In this document: positions 1 through 11,188 of the stretch, one piece after another
Layout of the letters: each line of letters starts with the position of its first letter
Position numbering within the stretch: position 1 is the stretch's first letter
NCBI RefSeq assembly: GCF_947179165.1
Contig: NC_077242.1
Location: 34,965,097 to 35,029,096, forward strand
Direction: 5' to 3'
Length of the DNA: 64,000 bases
Origin: Solanum dulcamara
Lineage: Eukaryota; Streptophyta; Magnoliopsida; Solanales; Solanaceae
Made by a program: the position numbers and the translations under genes
The notes under the pieces: model-generated
Told to the model about the DNA's origin: nothing
Databases searched by the model: none
Seen by the model: only the letters and a program-made list of their open reading frames with translations

Positions 1-1188
1 AATTTAGGATCCTAAGTCACCTTTCTTCATCAACTTTCATGAAATTCATAACTTGAACATAATTGTAACCATGATTATAATTCATGCTTGAATTTAAAGT
101 AAAACTCATTTACATAGTCAACTTGAGTAAAAACCATGAGAATATTTTGAAATTATTAAAATTCATATTCATACTCCGTGTAACTCATCATTAAAAATAG
201 CTTCATGCATGGGGATTTATAATTAAAATTAAAATCATGCAATTATTGTGGACACATACTTATAGTGATTTTGATAACAAATAAAAACATAATTAAAATA
301 TCCCAATTCAATTCACCAAATTAGGGTTACAAATCTAATTGAAATTAATTAGATTTTGAGTAAAAAACTTGGGACTCCATGTGCGAAAGGAACCCATGGA
401 TCAATCCCCACACATCTTGAATGAATTTCAACTTAAAATTGAGAAAAGGGACTTGTTCTTGAAGAAACCCTAGCCAAAATATGAGGAAGATGAATATCTC
501 TTGAGGAACCTTGGGTGAGAAGTCTTAAAGGAGATCTTAGATTTAATAAGGGAAAATAATAGACTTAGGAGTATTTATGAAAATGACATAATTAATCTAG
601 TCCCAAAAGTGTCCACATATATTAATAAAAGAATAAGGAATGACCGAATTACCCTTCATTTAACTAAAAACTGGGACTACAAAGAGGATGCATCACAGTA
701 TGTGGTCCTCGCTATAGCTCGTGGTGGTCATCTATGGTGCTTGACTTAATCGTGCATCTTGGGATTGTAGGGAAAGGTTTCAGGACATCTTCCATGGAGA
801 ACCTCATGGTCTGTGGACGATATCATAGTCTGCTAATCATGGGAGTGGTGCAGGGCCTGTTGGAGGGTTTGCATTACTGGCCACCACAGAGCCCACCACG
901 ATTCGTGAAAGGCAACACAGCCCGTGATGGTGAGGCGTGGTCCTTGTCTTGGGAATTAATTTAGAGGGTCTCATGGGAGGGATCACTATAGAGGACACTT
1001 GGCCCGTGGTCCTGTCCCTATTGGACTGATTTTCAGAACCACCACCAAGGTGGCTCATCATAAGCCAGGGTTCTTAGTATGGCCAGTGATGGCCTCTGTG
1101 GTCATCACCTGGTGCCAAAAGCTGCATTTGTATTGAATTTTATCATTTCTTCCTTATTTTTCCACTTTTCAACTTCCGAGGTCTTATA
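1..1188 (-). repeat. M1 3' LTR, partial
   Basis: The minus-strand LTR starts at 1188 with a TATAAGACC variant of TGTAAGACC, directly after a polypurine tract, and runs leftward out of the window. Bases 1-420 align well with 4770-5120 and 36505-36930, so this LTR backbone occurs three times in the window. The stretch 660-1115 holds repeated GTGG/CCAC self-complementary motifs, for example around 900 and 1010. The 5' LTR at 4755-5930 has a different motif there. Confidence 0.8.
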
Positions 1189-1203
1189 ATATCTACCCCT
1201 TGG
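1189..1203 (-). other. M1 polypurine tract
   Basis: On the minus strand this reads CCAAGGGGTAGATAT immediately before the LTR start. It matches in position and pattern the tracts of P1 (8575-8587) and P2 (32439-32454). The polypurine tract primes plus-strand DNA synthesis in LTR elements. Confidence 0.75.
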
Positions 1204-1429
1204 GAATATTCATCCTTGAATGGGACTCAAGCTAGCATGAAAAGAATAGGAAATGAACACAATAGCCCATCATGAATGTAAAACGTATTTATAATGCATA
1301 CAACAAGAAATCATTAATCTCAATCCAAAACATAACTTTAAAACTCATTTCATGAACATGAATGCATATGAAATCAGGAGAAGAACTGAATCACAAGATT
1401 TGGGCAGATTGGATTATGAAGGAACTAAA

Positions 1430-2640
1430 TACCTCAACTAGGCAGGGAAGGAAAAAATAAGGATATCGGGACATCATATTGTCTTCGCTTTCCCATGTAG
1501 TATCCTCAACCTCTTCGTTCCTCTATAACACTTTTACTGAACCTATTTCTTTATTTCTCAACTTTCTAACTTGCCAGCCCAAGATTTCGAATGAAATCTC
1601 TTCGTATGAAAGACTCACTTTGACCCCAATGCTGCCCAAAGGAACAATGGAGTTAGGATAACTAATAAACTTCCTCAACAATGTAACATAGAGCACTGAA
1701 TGCACTAATGGCAAATCAGAAGGCAAATCCAACTCATAAGACACATTGCCAATCCACCTCAAAATTTGATATGGCCCAACATAGCGAGGACTTCACTTCC
1801 CTTTCTTTCCAAAGCGCATCACACCCTTCATGGGTAAAATTTTCAAGTAAACTCAATCATTAAGCTAAAATTCAAGTTCCTTTCTCCTCACATCTGAATA
1901 GGACTTTTATCGTCTTTGGGCCATTTTCAATCTTTCTCTAATGAGTTTAACATTCTCCATAACATCAAATAATAAGTTGGGTCCTATTAAAGTAAGTTCA
2001 CTTATCTCAAACAACCCAATAGGAAATCTACATCGCCTACCATACAAGGCATCAAATGGAGCCATCTCAATGGTAGAATGATAACTATTACTATAAGCAA
2101 ACTCTATCAATGGCAAAGGATCATCCCAATTTCCTTTAAAATCAATAAGACATGCTCTCAACATATCCTCTAATTTCTAGATGGTATGCTTGGCCTGACT
2201 ATTTGTCTGTGGGCAAAAATCTGTATTAAGCTTCACTTGAGTACCAAGACCCTTTTGGAAAGATCTCCAAAACTAATAGGTTAACTTAGTACCTTTATCC
2301 TAAATGATTGGCAATGGAACACAATGAAGCTTCATCAATTCTCGAATATACAATCTAGCATAGTCCTCTTCTTAATATGAAGTCTTAACTAGGAGAAAAT
2401 AAGCTGACTTAGTTATTTGGTCAACAATCACCCTAATGGAATCATGTTGCCTACGAGTATGAGGTAAACCTATAACAACATCCATATTCAAGGCTTCCTA
2501 CTTCAAAGTAGGAGTCTCAATATCTTAAGACAAACCTCCAAGTTTTTTGATGCTCACCATTCACTTGTTGACAATTAGGACACTTAACCACAAATTCCAT
2601 AATATTCAACTCTTGTAATATTTCCTCACAAACCTCAGAC
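1430..2640 (-). pseudogene. M1 integrase remnant
   Basis: Reading leftward: a zinc-finger segment with the CPNCQQ motif near 2570, then the catalytic core, then the typical Ty3/gypsy C-terminus (motifs GVMRFGKKGK, YVGPYQIL, VSYELDLP, LSYEEI, RQVRKLRNKE). Of the D,D35E triad, the first Asp (NMDVVIGLP) and second Asp (IIQDKGTKL) are visible. The usual QAER motif reads QAKH, so the catalytic Glu is replaced by Lys. The best open pieces are 1907-2164 and 1523-1762. In-frame stops occur throughout. The core is more complete than the rest of M1. Identity as an integrase is clear; activity is excluded by the stops and the Glu change. Confidence 0.85.
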
Positions 2641-2644
2641 CATT

Positions 2645-3560
2645 GTAATTTCACCTTTTTTGAGTCTAAGTAGTTAAGGGTGATGCAATGGAAGAGAAAC
2701 CTTCCACAAACTATCTATAATAACTGGCTAAGTCAAAGAACCTTCGAATATCGGAAGGATTCAATAGTATAGGCCAATTCTTAATTGCCTTGGTCTTATT
2801 TTGATCGACAATAATTACTTCTTATGGAATAATGTCACTAAGGAAAACAACTGACCTTAACTAAAATTCACATTTTCTAAGCATTATCCATTACCGAGGT
2901 CCTTGAAAATTTTCAACACAATCCTCAAATGATTGGCATTCTCATTCTTCCTCCGATAATAGATCAAACTATCATTAATGAATACAATCACAAACATATC
3001 CAAGTATTGCTTGAACACCCTATTCATCAAATCCATAAAAGTTGCAGGGGCATTCATTAGTCTAAAAGACATAACCAATAATTTAGAGTGATCATACCTA
3101 GTTCTAAAAGTTGTCTTCAGAATGTCACATTCCCTTACTCGGAGTTAATAATAACCCGATCGAAGATCAATCTTTAAAAAATAGCTTGCTCCTTGAAGTT
3201 GATTGAAGAAGTAATCAATCCTTGGAATCAGATACTTGTTCTCTATGGTAACCTCATTCAATTGTGCATAATCTATACACATACGGAGAAACCTATATTT
3301 TTTCCTACAAACAACACTGGAGCACCCCATGGTGAAATACTTCTCCTTATGAAACACTTATCCAACAAATCCTTTAATTGCTCTTTCAACTCCTTAAGTT
3401 CCACTGGAGCCATACGGTAGGGAGGAATGGAAATTTGTTGAGTATTGAGAAGGAGATCTATGCCAAAGTCAATTTCCCTTTCAGGAGGAACACCAGAAAA
3501 ATCATTGGGAAACACATTGGGAAACTTATTAACTATAGGGACTGACTCAAGAGTAAGATC
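2645..3560 (-). pseudogene. M1 reverse transcriptase remnant
   Basis: Visible family motifs, N- to C-terminal: [11 protein letters not shown] and [20 protein letters not shown] (3273-3515); [10 protein letters not shown] and [18 protein letters not shown] (3145-3357); then [20 protein letters not shown] and the catalytic box (2884-3078). The box reads VFINDSLIY where the family has FIDDILIY, so the first catalytic Asp is Asn. The RT-RNase H hinge (DIRRF..ASYYR.FVEGFSSIASPL) follows near 2660-2790, and then the sequence jumps to integrase; RNase H is deleted. At least three frame changes occur. This is a dead gene. Confidence 0.85.
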
Positions 3561-4120
3561 TTTGGAATCAACATACCTAACTTATACTATATGGTAAATG
3601 CACCTTTTTGAAATTATTTTTTGGGCCTTAAGACATAATATGAATGAACCCTTAACCATGAATCACTACCCTTCCATTCAAAAAGTAGGCTCATTAGGAA
3701 ATTAAAACTTGACCCTGCGGGTCCTACAATCAAAGAATGTATAAAAGGCATGTAACAAATCAATACCCAGAATAATGTACAAAAGGAATAACTTTATGCA
3801 GGACCAAAACTGGAAAATCTCTTTAAACTCTGTTGGCTAACATTGAATAACCAACGAGAGTATAAACCAAAAAAGGTTCTAACTAGACTTCGAGGCACAT
3901 ATGAAATCTCATAGCAAGGTAAGGAGTAACAAAAAATAAGTTGTCACCTAGATCAAGCAATGCATAAACATCAAAGTGAAAGACGTGTAATATACCCATG
4001 ACCATATCGGGAGTCTCATCCATATCTTGCCTAGCATGAAGAAAATAGAATCGGTTGTTGCTTTGGCCACCCTTTGGTTGAGCTTGGGCACCTTGTTGCA
4101 CTTGGCCTCCTTGAGACACT
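3530..4120 (-). pseudogene. M1 aspartic protease remnant
   Basis: The open piece 3883-4119 contains YALLDLGDNLFFVTPYLAMRF, corresponding to the retropepsin active site of this family (ALLDPGATLSFVTPYVA). The D-x-G is recognisable, but neighbouring residues are altered. The following linker to RT is broken by stops. It would have cleaved the Gag-Pol polyprotein. Confidence 0.75.
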
Positions 4121-4392
4121 TGGCCTTAAGGACTACCTTCCCTTAATTGTTTAGCAACACTAGGGAAATCGGGTTGCTTATGGCACATCTTGGCACATCC
4201 ATAACAAGCACACATTACCATCAAACATTTTCCTCCATGATTCATTCCACAGTTAGAACACCTTGTAAATATGGGGCTACTAGAACTCACCCTTCCACCT
4301 TGACCTTTAGGGTATGGCACCTTATCCTTAACGAACTTTTTTTTCGAACCTTGGACTTTTTGAGAATGGCCATTACTACCACCGGTCCTAGT
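4121..4392 (-). pseudogene. M1 gag C-terminus with CCHC zinc knuckle
   Basis: The open frame 4126-4320 contains CSNCGMNHGGKC and then CYGCAKMCHKQPDF, the paired Cys/His motifs of the gag nucleocapsid of this family. The last Cys of the second knuckle is Phe. The capsid part upstream is absent: the gene is cut at about 4392, where an unrelated LTR fragment begins. Confidence 0.75.
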
Positions 4393-4748
4393 ATTTTATA
4401 ACCCACCTCAATACCCATAGGACATGAAATTTATATGAATAGAGCATCGTCTCAAAACTGTCACATATACATGTATACAAAAATCACCTATCTCCCGGAG
4501 AGTCATAATTATAAAAAGATAAGATACCATAGTGCGTATGCCAATAAGACTGTCATTACATGTATGAACGTCCCACTATATACATAAATGCAAGTCGACA
4601 AGGTTGCCACTATGAATGGGAACATTCCAAAACATAAGTCATACCAGTACAACCGGACAACATCTATATAAAACCCACACATGTCACTACAAACCTCTAA
4701 GAGTATTAGCAATAGCATATGATGGGACAGAGCCCCGCCGTACCTCTA
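4393..4748 (-). repeat. Fragment of a P4-type LTR end inserted in M1
   Basis: The sequence begins with TATAACCC...CCATAGGAC and ends near the ATGATGGGACAGAGCCCCGC motif. In order and spacing this resembles the minus-strand LTR end at 50944-51240. It replaces the gag start, PBS and LTR 3' end expected for M1 (compare intact M4 at 34605-35490). It is either an insertion with deletion or a recombination scar. Confidence 0.55.
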
Positions 4749-4754
4749 ACTAAA

Positions 4755-5930
4755 TAAATAAGTCACATTTTCCCATAAATTGGATGAAATTCATAATTTG
4801 ATCATAATTAAATTTCGTAATCATAATTCATACTTGAATATAGAGTAAAACTCATATATATAATAGGTTTGATTGGAAACCATAGAATACTTTAAAAACA
4901 TTGAACTTCATATTCGCATTTCATATAATTCATTATAGAAAATAGATTCATGCATGGACATTCATAATTCAACTTGAAATCATGTTATTAATGTAAAAAC
5001 ACACTTATTATGATCATTGGTAATGATTAAAAAATGTAATTGAATCAACCCAACATAATTTATCAAAAATAGAGTTTAAAGTTAATGTGATTTCATGAGA
5101 TATTTGAAGTATACCTTGGAATCCATGGGTGGAAGGGACCCATGGATGAATCCACACATACCTTAATTAAAATTGGACTTGAATTTGAGAAAAAAGGCTT
5201 GATCTTGAAGAAACCCTAACCAAAGCTTGATGAACTCTTGAGGAACCTTGGGGGAGAAGTCTAGAATTGGTGTGGGAAATAATGAGAGAATAAACAGGTT
5301 TAGGAATATTTAGGACATAATATTTAATGAATCTAGTCCTTAAAAATGTCCAAATATACTTGTAGAATATAAGGAAAAGGACCAAAATACCCTTCATTAA
5401 AACTCAAAATTTGAATGTACGAATGGACTCCTATGAGTCGTAAGAGTTGTGATGAGTCGTCATTACGACTTGTCCTGCGTGTGTTAGAAAATCCTGAAAA
5501 TCAAGACTCTGAAGTTCCTTCTACTAGTCATGATTATGACACATCGTTAGAGTTACAAGTCATTAAATTGACTCGTCTTGCAGATCTGAAAACCTACAAC
5601 TTTAGAGGGTTTCTGAAGTTTTTATACAACTAGTACCTACGAGTCGTAATCTTCTCTACGACTTGTCCTATTGAGTCATAACTAATGTCTTGAGGCTCAT
5701 TAGGTGCAGGTGTTCAAACCCTATACTACAAAAGGTTTTTATAAGTCGTAGGCTTCCTTATGAGTTTTCTAATGACTTGTAGACCTACACACTTCCTTTA
5801 TTAAATTTTTAGCCTCATCTTCATTTCCCAGGAGTCATCCTTACGACTCGTAAGAACCATTACGAGTCATAAACTCATTTGTAGACTTGAATTCTCTTTT
5901 GCTCAACTTTTTAACTTCTGGGGGCTTACT
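4755..5930 (-). repeat. M1 5' LTR, partial
   Basis: The backbone from 4770 to 5400 aligns with 1-640. The minus-strand LTR start is near 5929 (GTAAGCCCCCAGAAGTT, compare TGTAAG...GAAGTT elsewhere). Between 5420 and 5880 it carries repeated TACGAGTCGTA/ACGACTCGTA palindromic motifs instead of the GTGG/CCAC motifs of the 3' LTR. The LTR end (PBS side) is missing at 4755. Confidence 0.7.
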
Positions 5931-5934
5931 AATT

Positions 5935-6622
5935 TTAAGAATGACAATGTTTCAAATTTGTTTTCAGGAAAGTAACCATTAATTGTAAAAGTATTTCACA
6001 CAATATGAAAAAAAATAATTATGATTTAGATGCTTAGAAAGATAAGTATCTATATGTATATGTTATGATCATAATTTTCAAGGAGCTGTTCTTCTAATGT
6101 ATTTTATAATGTGGATTGGTTGATTATTTCCTTTTCTAATGACTATATTTTCATGTATTCCTTTGAGATTAACTCAACATCGAGAGAACTCGGCTGTGGG
6201 GACTCCCCAAGTGAGCCCTAGTAGCAACCCCTAGTTCCAAACTAAGTTCCCTCGTAGGTGCCTTTATGGCTTAGCTAGTGGATCTATATATAACTGATGT
6301 TCATGTATTCCTTTGGAATTAACTTAGCACTGAGAGAACTTTATGTTGGGGACTCTATAAGTGATCCCTAGCAAGAACCCCTAGTTCCACACTAGTTCCC
6401 ACATTGGTGCCTTTATGGATTAGCTAGTGGATCCATATATAGCTCATGTTTATGTTTATACAAAGTCTACTTGGGCAAGTAGTATTGCATAATTATGCTT
6501 CCGCTCAGTCATTTAAGTTCTTTTACATGTTCATATTTAGTGTCTCATGAATATGTAGTATCCAAGGTTATCTTAGGGTCACTCTTCACTCTAAGTACCG
6601 TGTTACGACTTGGGTCATGACA
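5935..6622 (+). repeat. P1 5' LTR, left-truncated
   Basis: It aligns with 10260-10600 of the 3' LTR and ends GGGTCATGACA at 6622, immediately before a PBS. About 2 kb of the LTR start is missing, and M1 abuts. About 0.55 kb is also missing relative to the 3' LTR near 6470. It contains a 150-bp tandem duplication (6151-6449). Confidence 0.75.
6151..6449 (+). repeat. 150-bp tandem duplication in P1 5' LTR
   Basis: The segments 6151-6300 and 6301-6449 both run from TCATGTATTCCTTTG through GAGAGAACT, CCCTAG, GTGCCTTTATGG to GCTAGTGGATC(T/C)ATATATA. The 3' LTR (10465-10580) has a single copy, so the duplication arose after or during insertion of P1. Confidence 0.8.
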
Positions 6623-6626
6623 AACA

Positions 6627-6638
6627 TTGTATCAGAGA
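6627..6638 (+). other. P1 primer-binding site
   Basis: TTGTATCAGAGA lies 5 bp after the LTR end. It matches 10 of 12 positions of TGGTATCAGAGC, the initiator tRNA-Met complement used by many plant gypsy elements. Confidence 0.8.
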
Positions 6639-8574
6639 ATAAAGTTCAAGTATCCTAGGGTGTCTATAAAGCTATTTGTAGTAGATTCGTGTAGAATGGT
6701 ATAGAGACGTCTGTACTTTTCTTTGAGAGGCTATAAGACATTTATAAAATGTCTCCTTTCTTTCATATTCTAGATCATGCAATAGAATTTTCCCTTAAGA
6801 AATTTATACAAATTCATGTGTTTGTCTAATTTCTCTACCTATGCCTCTTCTTTGAGGTGGTAGGAATAGCAAAGCACAAATCCTTATTAACGAGGTACTC
6901 TCAGATAAACTATCGTAAAGTAAAGAGGTTGCACAAGGCCTTTAGAAGAGCGATCATGTGTTTAACCTTATTTGATCCAAACGAATTCACAATTATTCAT
7001 ATTAATTATAGATTGAGCCAAAGTATATTATGCTATCAGACCTTTTTTAAATCCTTTCTATAGATGGTATCTTTAGGGAAAAGTATGTTATAGAATAATT
7101 GGGGTAGTGTTGTCACTCAAAAGATAGTGTGTTTTGTGTCATTATGAGCCATTAGTAATATATTTCCAAGAGTAAGACGTTCAAAGTTAAAAGTGTATTA
7201 ATCCTAAAAGAGTAGGGATAGTAATTGAGTAAAGTATATAGTTGCAATTATTCACCCAGTAAGTTAGTAATGATATGATATTCCCTTATGTGTTGGCTAA
7301 GACTTAATTAGTGTGTGTCGGTCTTATGTTAGTATTTCAAGAGAGTTATTATTAAGGTGATATAAAGTATGTCATTGTGTAGGTATAAATCAAGTCTAGG
7401 TGGTGAGTTAACGTTAACAGGTAAGGTAGTTTATGTTTATAAGATTGCAAATAGTATGGTGATGCAACTATAAAGTATACGTGCTTTCTATGTGAGGTAG
7501 TAAGCAGTGATAAAATATTAGGTAAAAGAGAAATTTAATCCTTAGGAAGGGAGATGTGCACCAAAGATAGTATAGTATATAGTCGTGTGATGCTCTAAGC
7601 TTATAAAGTTTTATGTGTTCTTAGTTAGTATCCTTGAGTAAAGTGAATATAGGCTAGTTTAGAGAATATGAAATAGGTCCATAGACATAGAATGCCAACA
7701 TTTGACCTAAGGGGAAGATGATAAGGTGATGTGTTTAGAAAGAGTTATGATGCAACAATTGTTCATTCATATGCTAGCTTATTCCACAAATTTCAATTTA
7801 TGACACTCTATTTATGTCTTGCATATCAGCGTTATGGGCCGACCTATGTTCATGCACTTCAGACATATTCCTGACTATGCTAAGTTCCTATAATACGAAG
7901 AAAATAACTCAACACAACAATCCCAATCTTACATCATGAAATTAAGAATTTCCAGCCCTATGTTATGTGAATCATGATATATGTACACTCATGTTTCACA
8001 GTATGCTCAGTCCACTAACTCATTATATACCCTTAATGGATAGTAAAATAAACATATGCCATGCATATTCTTAGATCAGTTTCTTGAACTCTTCGTGCTT
8101 ATGATCTTTTTTCTTTAAGACCTTCTAGTGATTCTGTTTGAATTTGATAGAGATATTGATAATACCTTGGCATTAGTTTATATGAGAGGGTAGATGACCT
8201 TTATTGTAAAGACAATGATATACTTATTCCATATATATATATATAAAGTTGTAAGTGTGTAGGAAGACCAAAATGATGCTTGATTATATGTATTAACTAA
8301 ATGAGAATATTTGGTCTATGTCTTTGTAGTAATTAATGGAATTTAATTTGGTTGATATGATAAGAAGGTGAAAAATTCTTAGAAGAATTGGTTACCTAGA
8401 AGTACAAGAGTTGTTATAGTACTAGGCTTGAATGTGGGGTTGATAACATGTGGATGAAAGTATAATGCATTAAGTGCTTCTTTATTAGAACTCGAGGTTT
8501 GTTGAATTCAATAGTAGAAGTAGCTCATTTCTCTTTTAGTCCAACTTGACCATCATTCGAGGATGAATGATTCC
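6639..8574 (+). other. P1 interior, no recognisable coding sequence
   Basis: The leader 6639-6840 resembles the leaders of P2 and P5 (CCTAGGGTGTCT, AGGCTATAAGACAT, CTTTCTTTCAT). An ATGCCTCTTC start at 6841, like the gag start of P5, is followed at once by a stop. From 6890 to 8540 I see no gag or pol motif on either strand. The 68-aa open frame at 6857-7063 has no family features. The interior is either a diverged non-coding filler or a very decayed body. Confidence 0.6.
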
Positions 8575-8587
8575 AAGGGGGATATAT
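8575..8587 (+). other. P1 polypurine tract
   Basis: CAAGGGGGATATA immediately precedes TGTAACACC at 8588. It is preceded by the conserved CGAGGATGAATGA context also seen before the P2 tract. Confidence 0.8.
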
Positions 8588-9649
8588 TGTAACACCTCGA
8601 AAATATCTAAGCTAAGACCTGAATCATTGTTCATGTGTATAGGATTGTACAAGGTTATTCCTAATTCCGCATAGGTGTTAAAGTCAATTCTTTAGTCTGG
8701 AAAGAGATTTGGAGATGAATTAAGGTCATAAGAATCCTCTAACATAAAAGTTGAGATGAAAGTTTCCGTATCGATTGAGTTTTGATGAAAGATTATATTT
8801 GGGTCAACTTCAAATGACCATATCTTTTAGAATATTAAGAGTTACGTGGCCCAGTCCAATTAAAAGTCTATGAGTCTTATTTCCAACGCCACAAAGTTTA
8901 TATCATTTGGAGTTCGAAGTAAAAAAATTATGACTATTTTACTAATATGATGTTGTGTTGTTATATTTTGATCGATGGGAAAATATTGAAAGGGCATTTC
9001 TGTCACTATACCCCAAGAAAAACCCTAAAACGAATTTCTTAACTCCTATAAATCCCTAAACAATAAGATTTATATCTTTAATTCCTCCTTCTCCTCTCTC
9101 AAACCCCAAGAAAAAATTCTAAGGAAAATCAAGTATAAGAATTCCAAGCAAGACTCTTCCAAATCTTTTTCAAAATTCTTCTTCAAGGTAAGTCCTTCTC
9201 CAAAAATTTCAATCTTACCAACTCAAATTTCTTCATATAATTATTAATCATTAATACAAATCTTAACCCTTGACCATAGAATTTTCAAGAAACTAATTGA
9301 ACAATCTCAAGAGAATTTCTTGATTGTTCTTCTTCAAGTTAGGGTTCTTCTTCAAGATTCATGTAGCGTTTAAGGTATGTAAGATTATCAAATTGAAGAA
9401 TTTAGTTTTTCCTCTTGTCCTATGTCTAAAATTTATATTATTAAGATCAAAGTTAGAGTTTTTACCCATGATTCACAATTTTCGAATTCTCGTTACTTCT
9501 TAATGTTGGTTTCTTGATTCCATTATCAAAAATATGATAATTCACACCATTGATGATGCTATATTCTTTGTTCATTCTTATTATTCCAAATGAATATCTT
9601 TTTAGTCAAAATTATTTTAAAATGTAGTCCTAATATTTAAATATATTAT

Positions 9650-10115
9650 TTTCATAAAAGAAGTAAGTTCAAGATTTTCAAGAAAGTGTTTTTCTTTAAT
9701 TGCATTATTTTAGAAGGATTTGAAGAAAATATATTTTGCTTTATTTCCATTATTTTAGAAGAATTTCTAGAATGTATGTTTTTCTTTAAATGCATTATTT
9801 TAGAATAATTTCAATAAAATACCTTTTGCTTTAAATCCATTAGTTTAAAACAATTTCAAGAAAGTATACTTTGCTTTGTTTTCATTATGCTAGAAAAATT
9901 TCAAGAAAGTACATGTTTTTAATTGCATTACTTTAGAAGAGTTACAAAAAGTATATTTAACTAAATATATCAAGTGCATTATTTTCAAGACGTATTTCAA
10001 GAATGTACTATTATCTTTAATTTCAAGTGCATTATTTTAGATGAGTTTCAAGAAAGTATATTTTACTTTAAGTGCATTATTTTCACAATTATTTCAAGAA
10101 TTATTATTTTTTTAA
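9650..10115 (+). repeat. Degenerate short tandem repeats in P1 LTR
   Basis: About eight imperfect units of roughly 55-65 bp alternate TTTCAAGAAAGTAT-like and TTTAATTGCATTATTTTAGAAG-like blocks. Unit boundaries are blurred by drift. The matching part of the 5' LTR is absent, so copy number cannot be compared. Confidence 0.6.
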
Positions 10116-11183
10116 TTTCAAGTGCATGAATTAATCTTAATTACATATTTTTGATGAATTCTACATGGACCCGTGTATTATGCCTATGATTTTAAAAATG
10201 AACTAAGAACTATTATCATGAAATCAATGGAGGACTTTAAGAATTATTTATGAAAACCTATGAATTATGTTTCAAATATGTTTTCAAGCAAGTAACCATG
10301 AATTGTGAAAGGCTCTCTCACAATACAAAAGAAATTATGATTTAGATGCTAAGAAAGGTAAGTGTCTATATGTTTATGTTATGGTCAGGGTTTTCAATTA
10401 GCTTTTCTTATAATGTATTTTATGATATGGATCGGTTGATTATTGCCTTTCCTAATGACTATAATTTGATGTATTCTGTTGGGATTAACTTAGGAGCAAG
10501 AGAACTTTGTGGTATGGATTCCAAACTATGTGCTCCTGTTGGTGCCTTTATGGTGTAACCAGTGGATCCACATATAGCTCATGTTCATGTTTATACAGAG
10601 TCCACCATATCAAGTAGCCTCTATCTTCCCGATGTGGGAGTTACATTAAATTTTATGTTATACCCCACATGGTCTTAATTGCCGGTTAAGTTTAATATCC
10701 CACAAAATGACTATATTTTCTTAAAAATAATTTAATGGTATTTTATGCTGCATCGACCTTATCTCATGACTTCATAGTTTACTTCACACTTTTCATGTTA
10801 CTTGGTCATTGCATCGATTTATGTATTTCAGTTCCATATTTAGTTTAGCATCTCAGATTCATCATGTCCAGCTTTAAATATTATCATGCATAACTCACAT
10901 ACTCAACACATTTACAGTGCTCATCGCATACTTCTTTTTCCTATAATTTTCATGTGATATAGATTCAGCATCTTACTATCAGGATCATAGTCAGTCTGAT
11001 CACAGCTTCCGGCCAATAGGTGATGAGTTCTCATTTTTTTGAGCACTCAGTCTATTTGTAGTTCTAGTATGTTATCTCTATTCGCATGTATTGATTAAGG
11101 GAAGGAGGGGTCATGTTTCGGTTAACTATAATCAGTATTAGTAGAAGCTTCATAGAGACTCAATTGGAGTTATTGTAATTGGT

Positions 11184-11188
11184 CTATT
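11184..11188 (+). repeat. Target-site duplication of M2, left copy
   Basis: CTATT directly precedes the M2 left LTR. The identical CTATT at 20966-20970 directly follows the right LTR. Five bp is the usual Ty3/gypsy integrase stagger. Confidence 0.75.

Larger units (their letters stand above)
1..5930 (-). mobile_element. M1: degenerate Ty3/gypsy element (partial at window edge)
   Basis: Seen on the minus strand, right to left: an LTR (about 4755-5930), a foreign LTR fragment (4393-4748), a gag zinc knuckle, protease, RT, integrase, a polypurine tract and a second LTR that runs off the window at base 1. The domain order PR-RT-INT with the Ty3-type integrase C-terminus identifies Ty3/gypsy. RNase H is missing: the RT-RNase H connection runs straight into the integrase zinc-finger segment near 2645. 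Stops and frameshifts interrupt every domain, so the element is inactive. Its right edge abuts the 5' LTR of P1, implying insertion into P1. The left flank lies outside the window, so no TSD can be tested. Confidence 0.85.
8588..11188 (+). repeat. P1 3' LTR, first part
   Basis: It begins TGTAACACC after the polypurine tract and continues to 11188, where M2 is inserted. The part 10260-10600 aligns with the 5' LTR (5940-6460). The stretch 9650-10110 is a run of loosely repeated units containing TGCATTATTTTAGAA and TTTCAAGAAAGTA. The LTR resumes at 20966. Confidence 0.8.
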
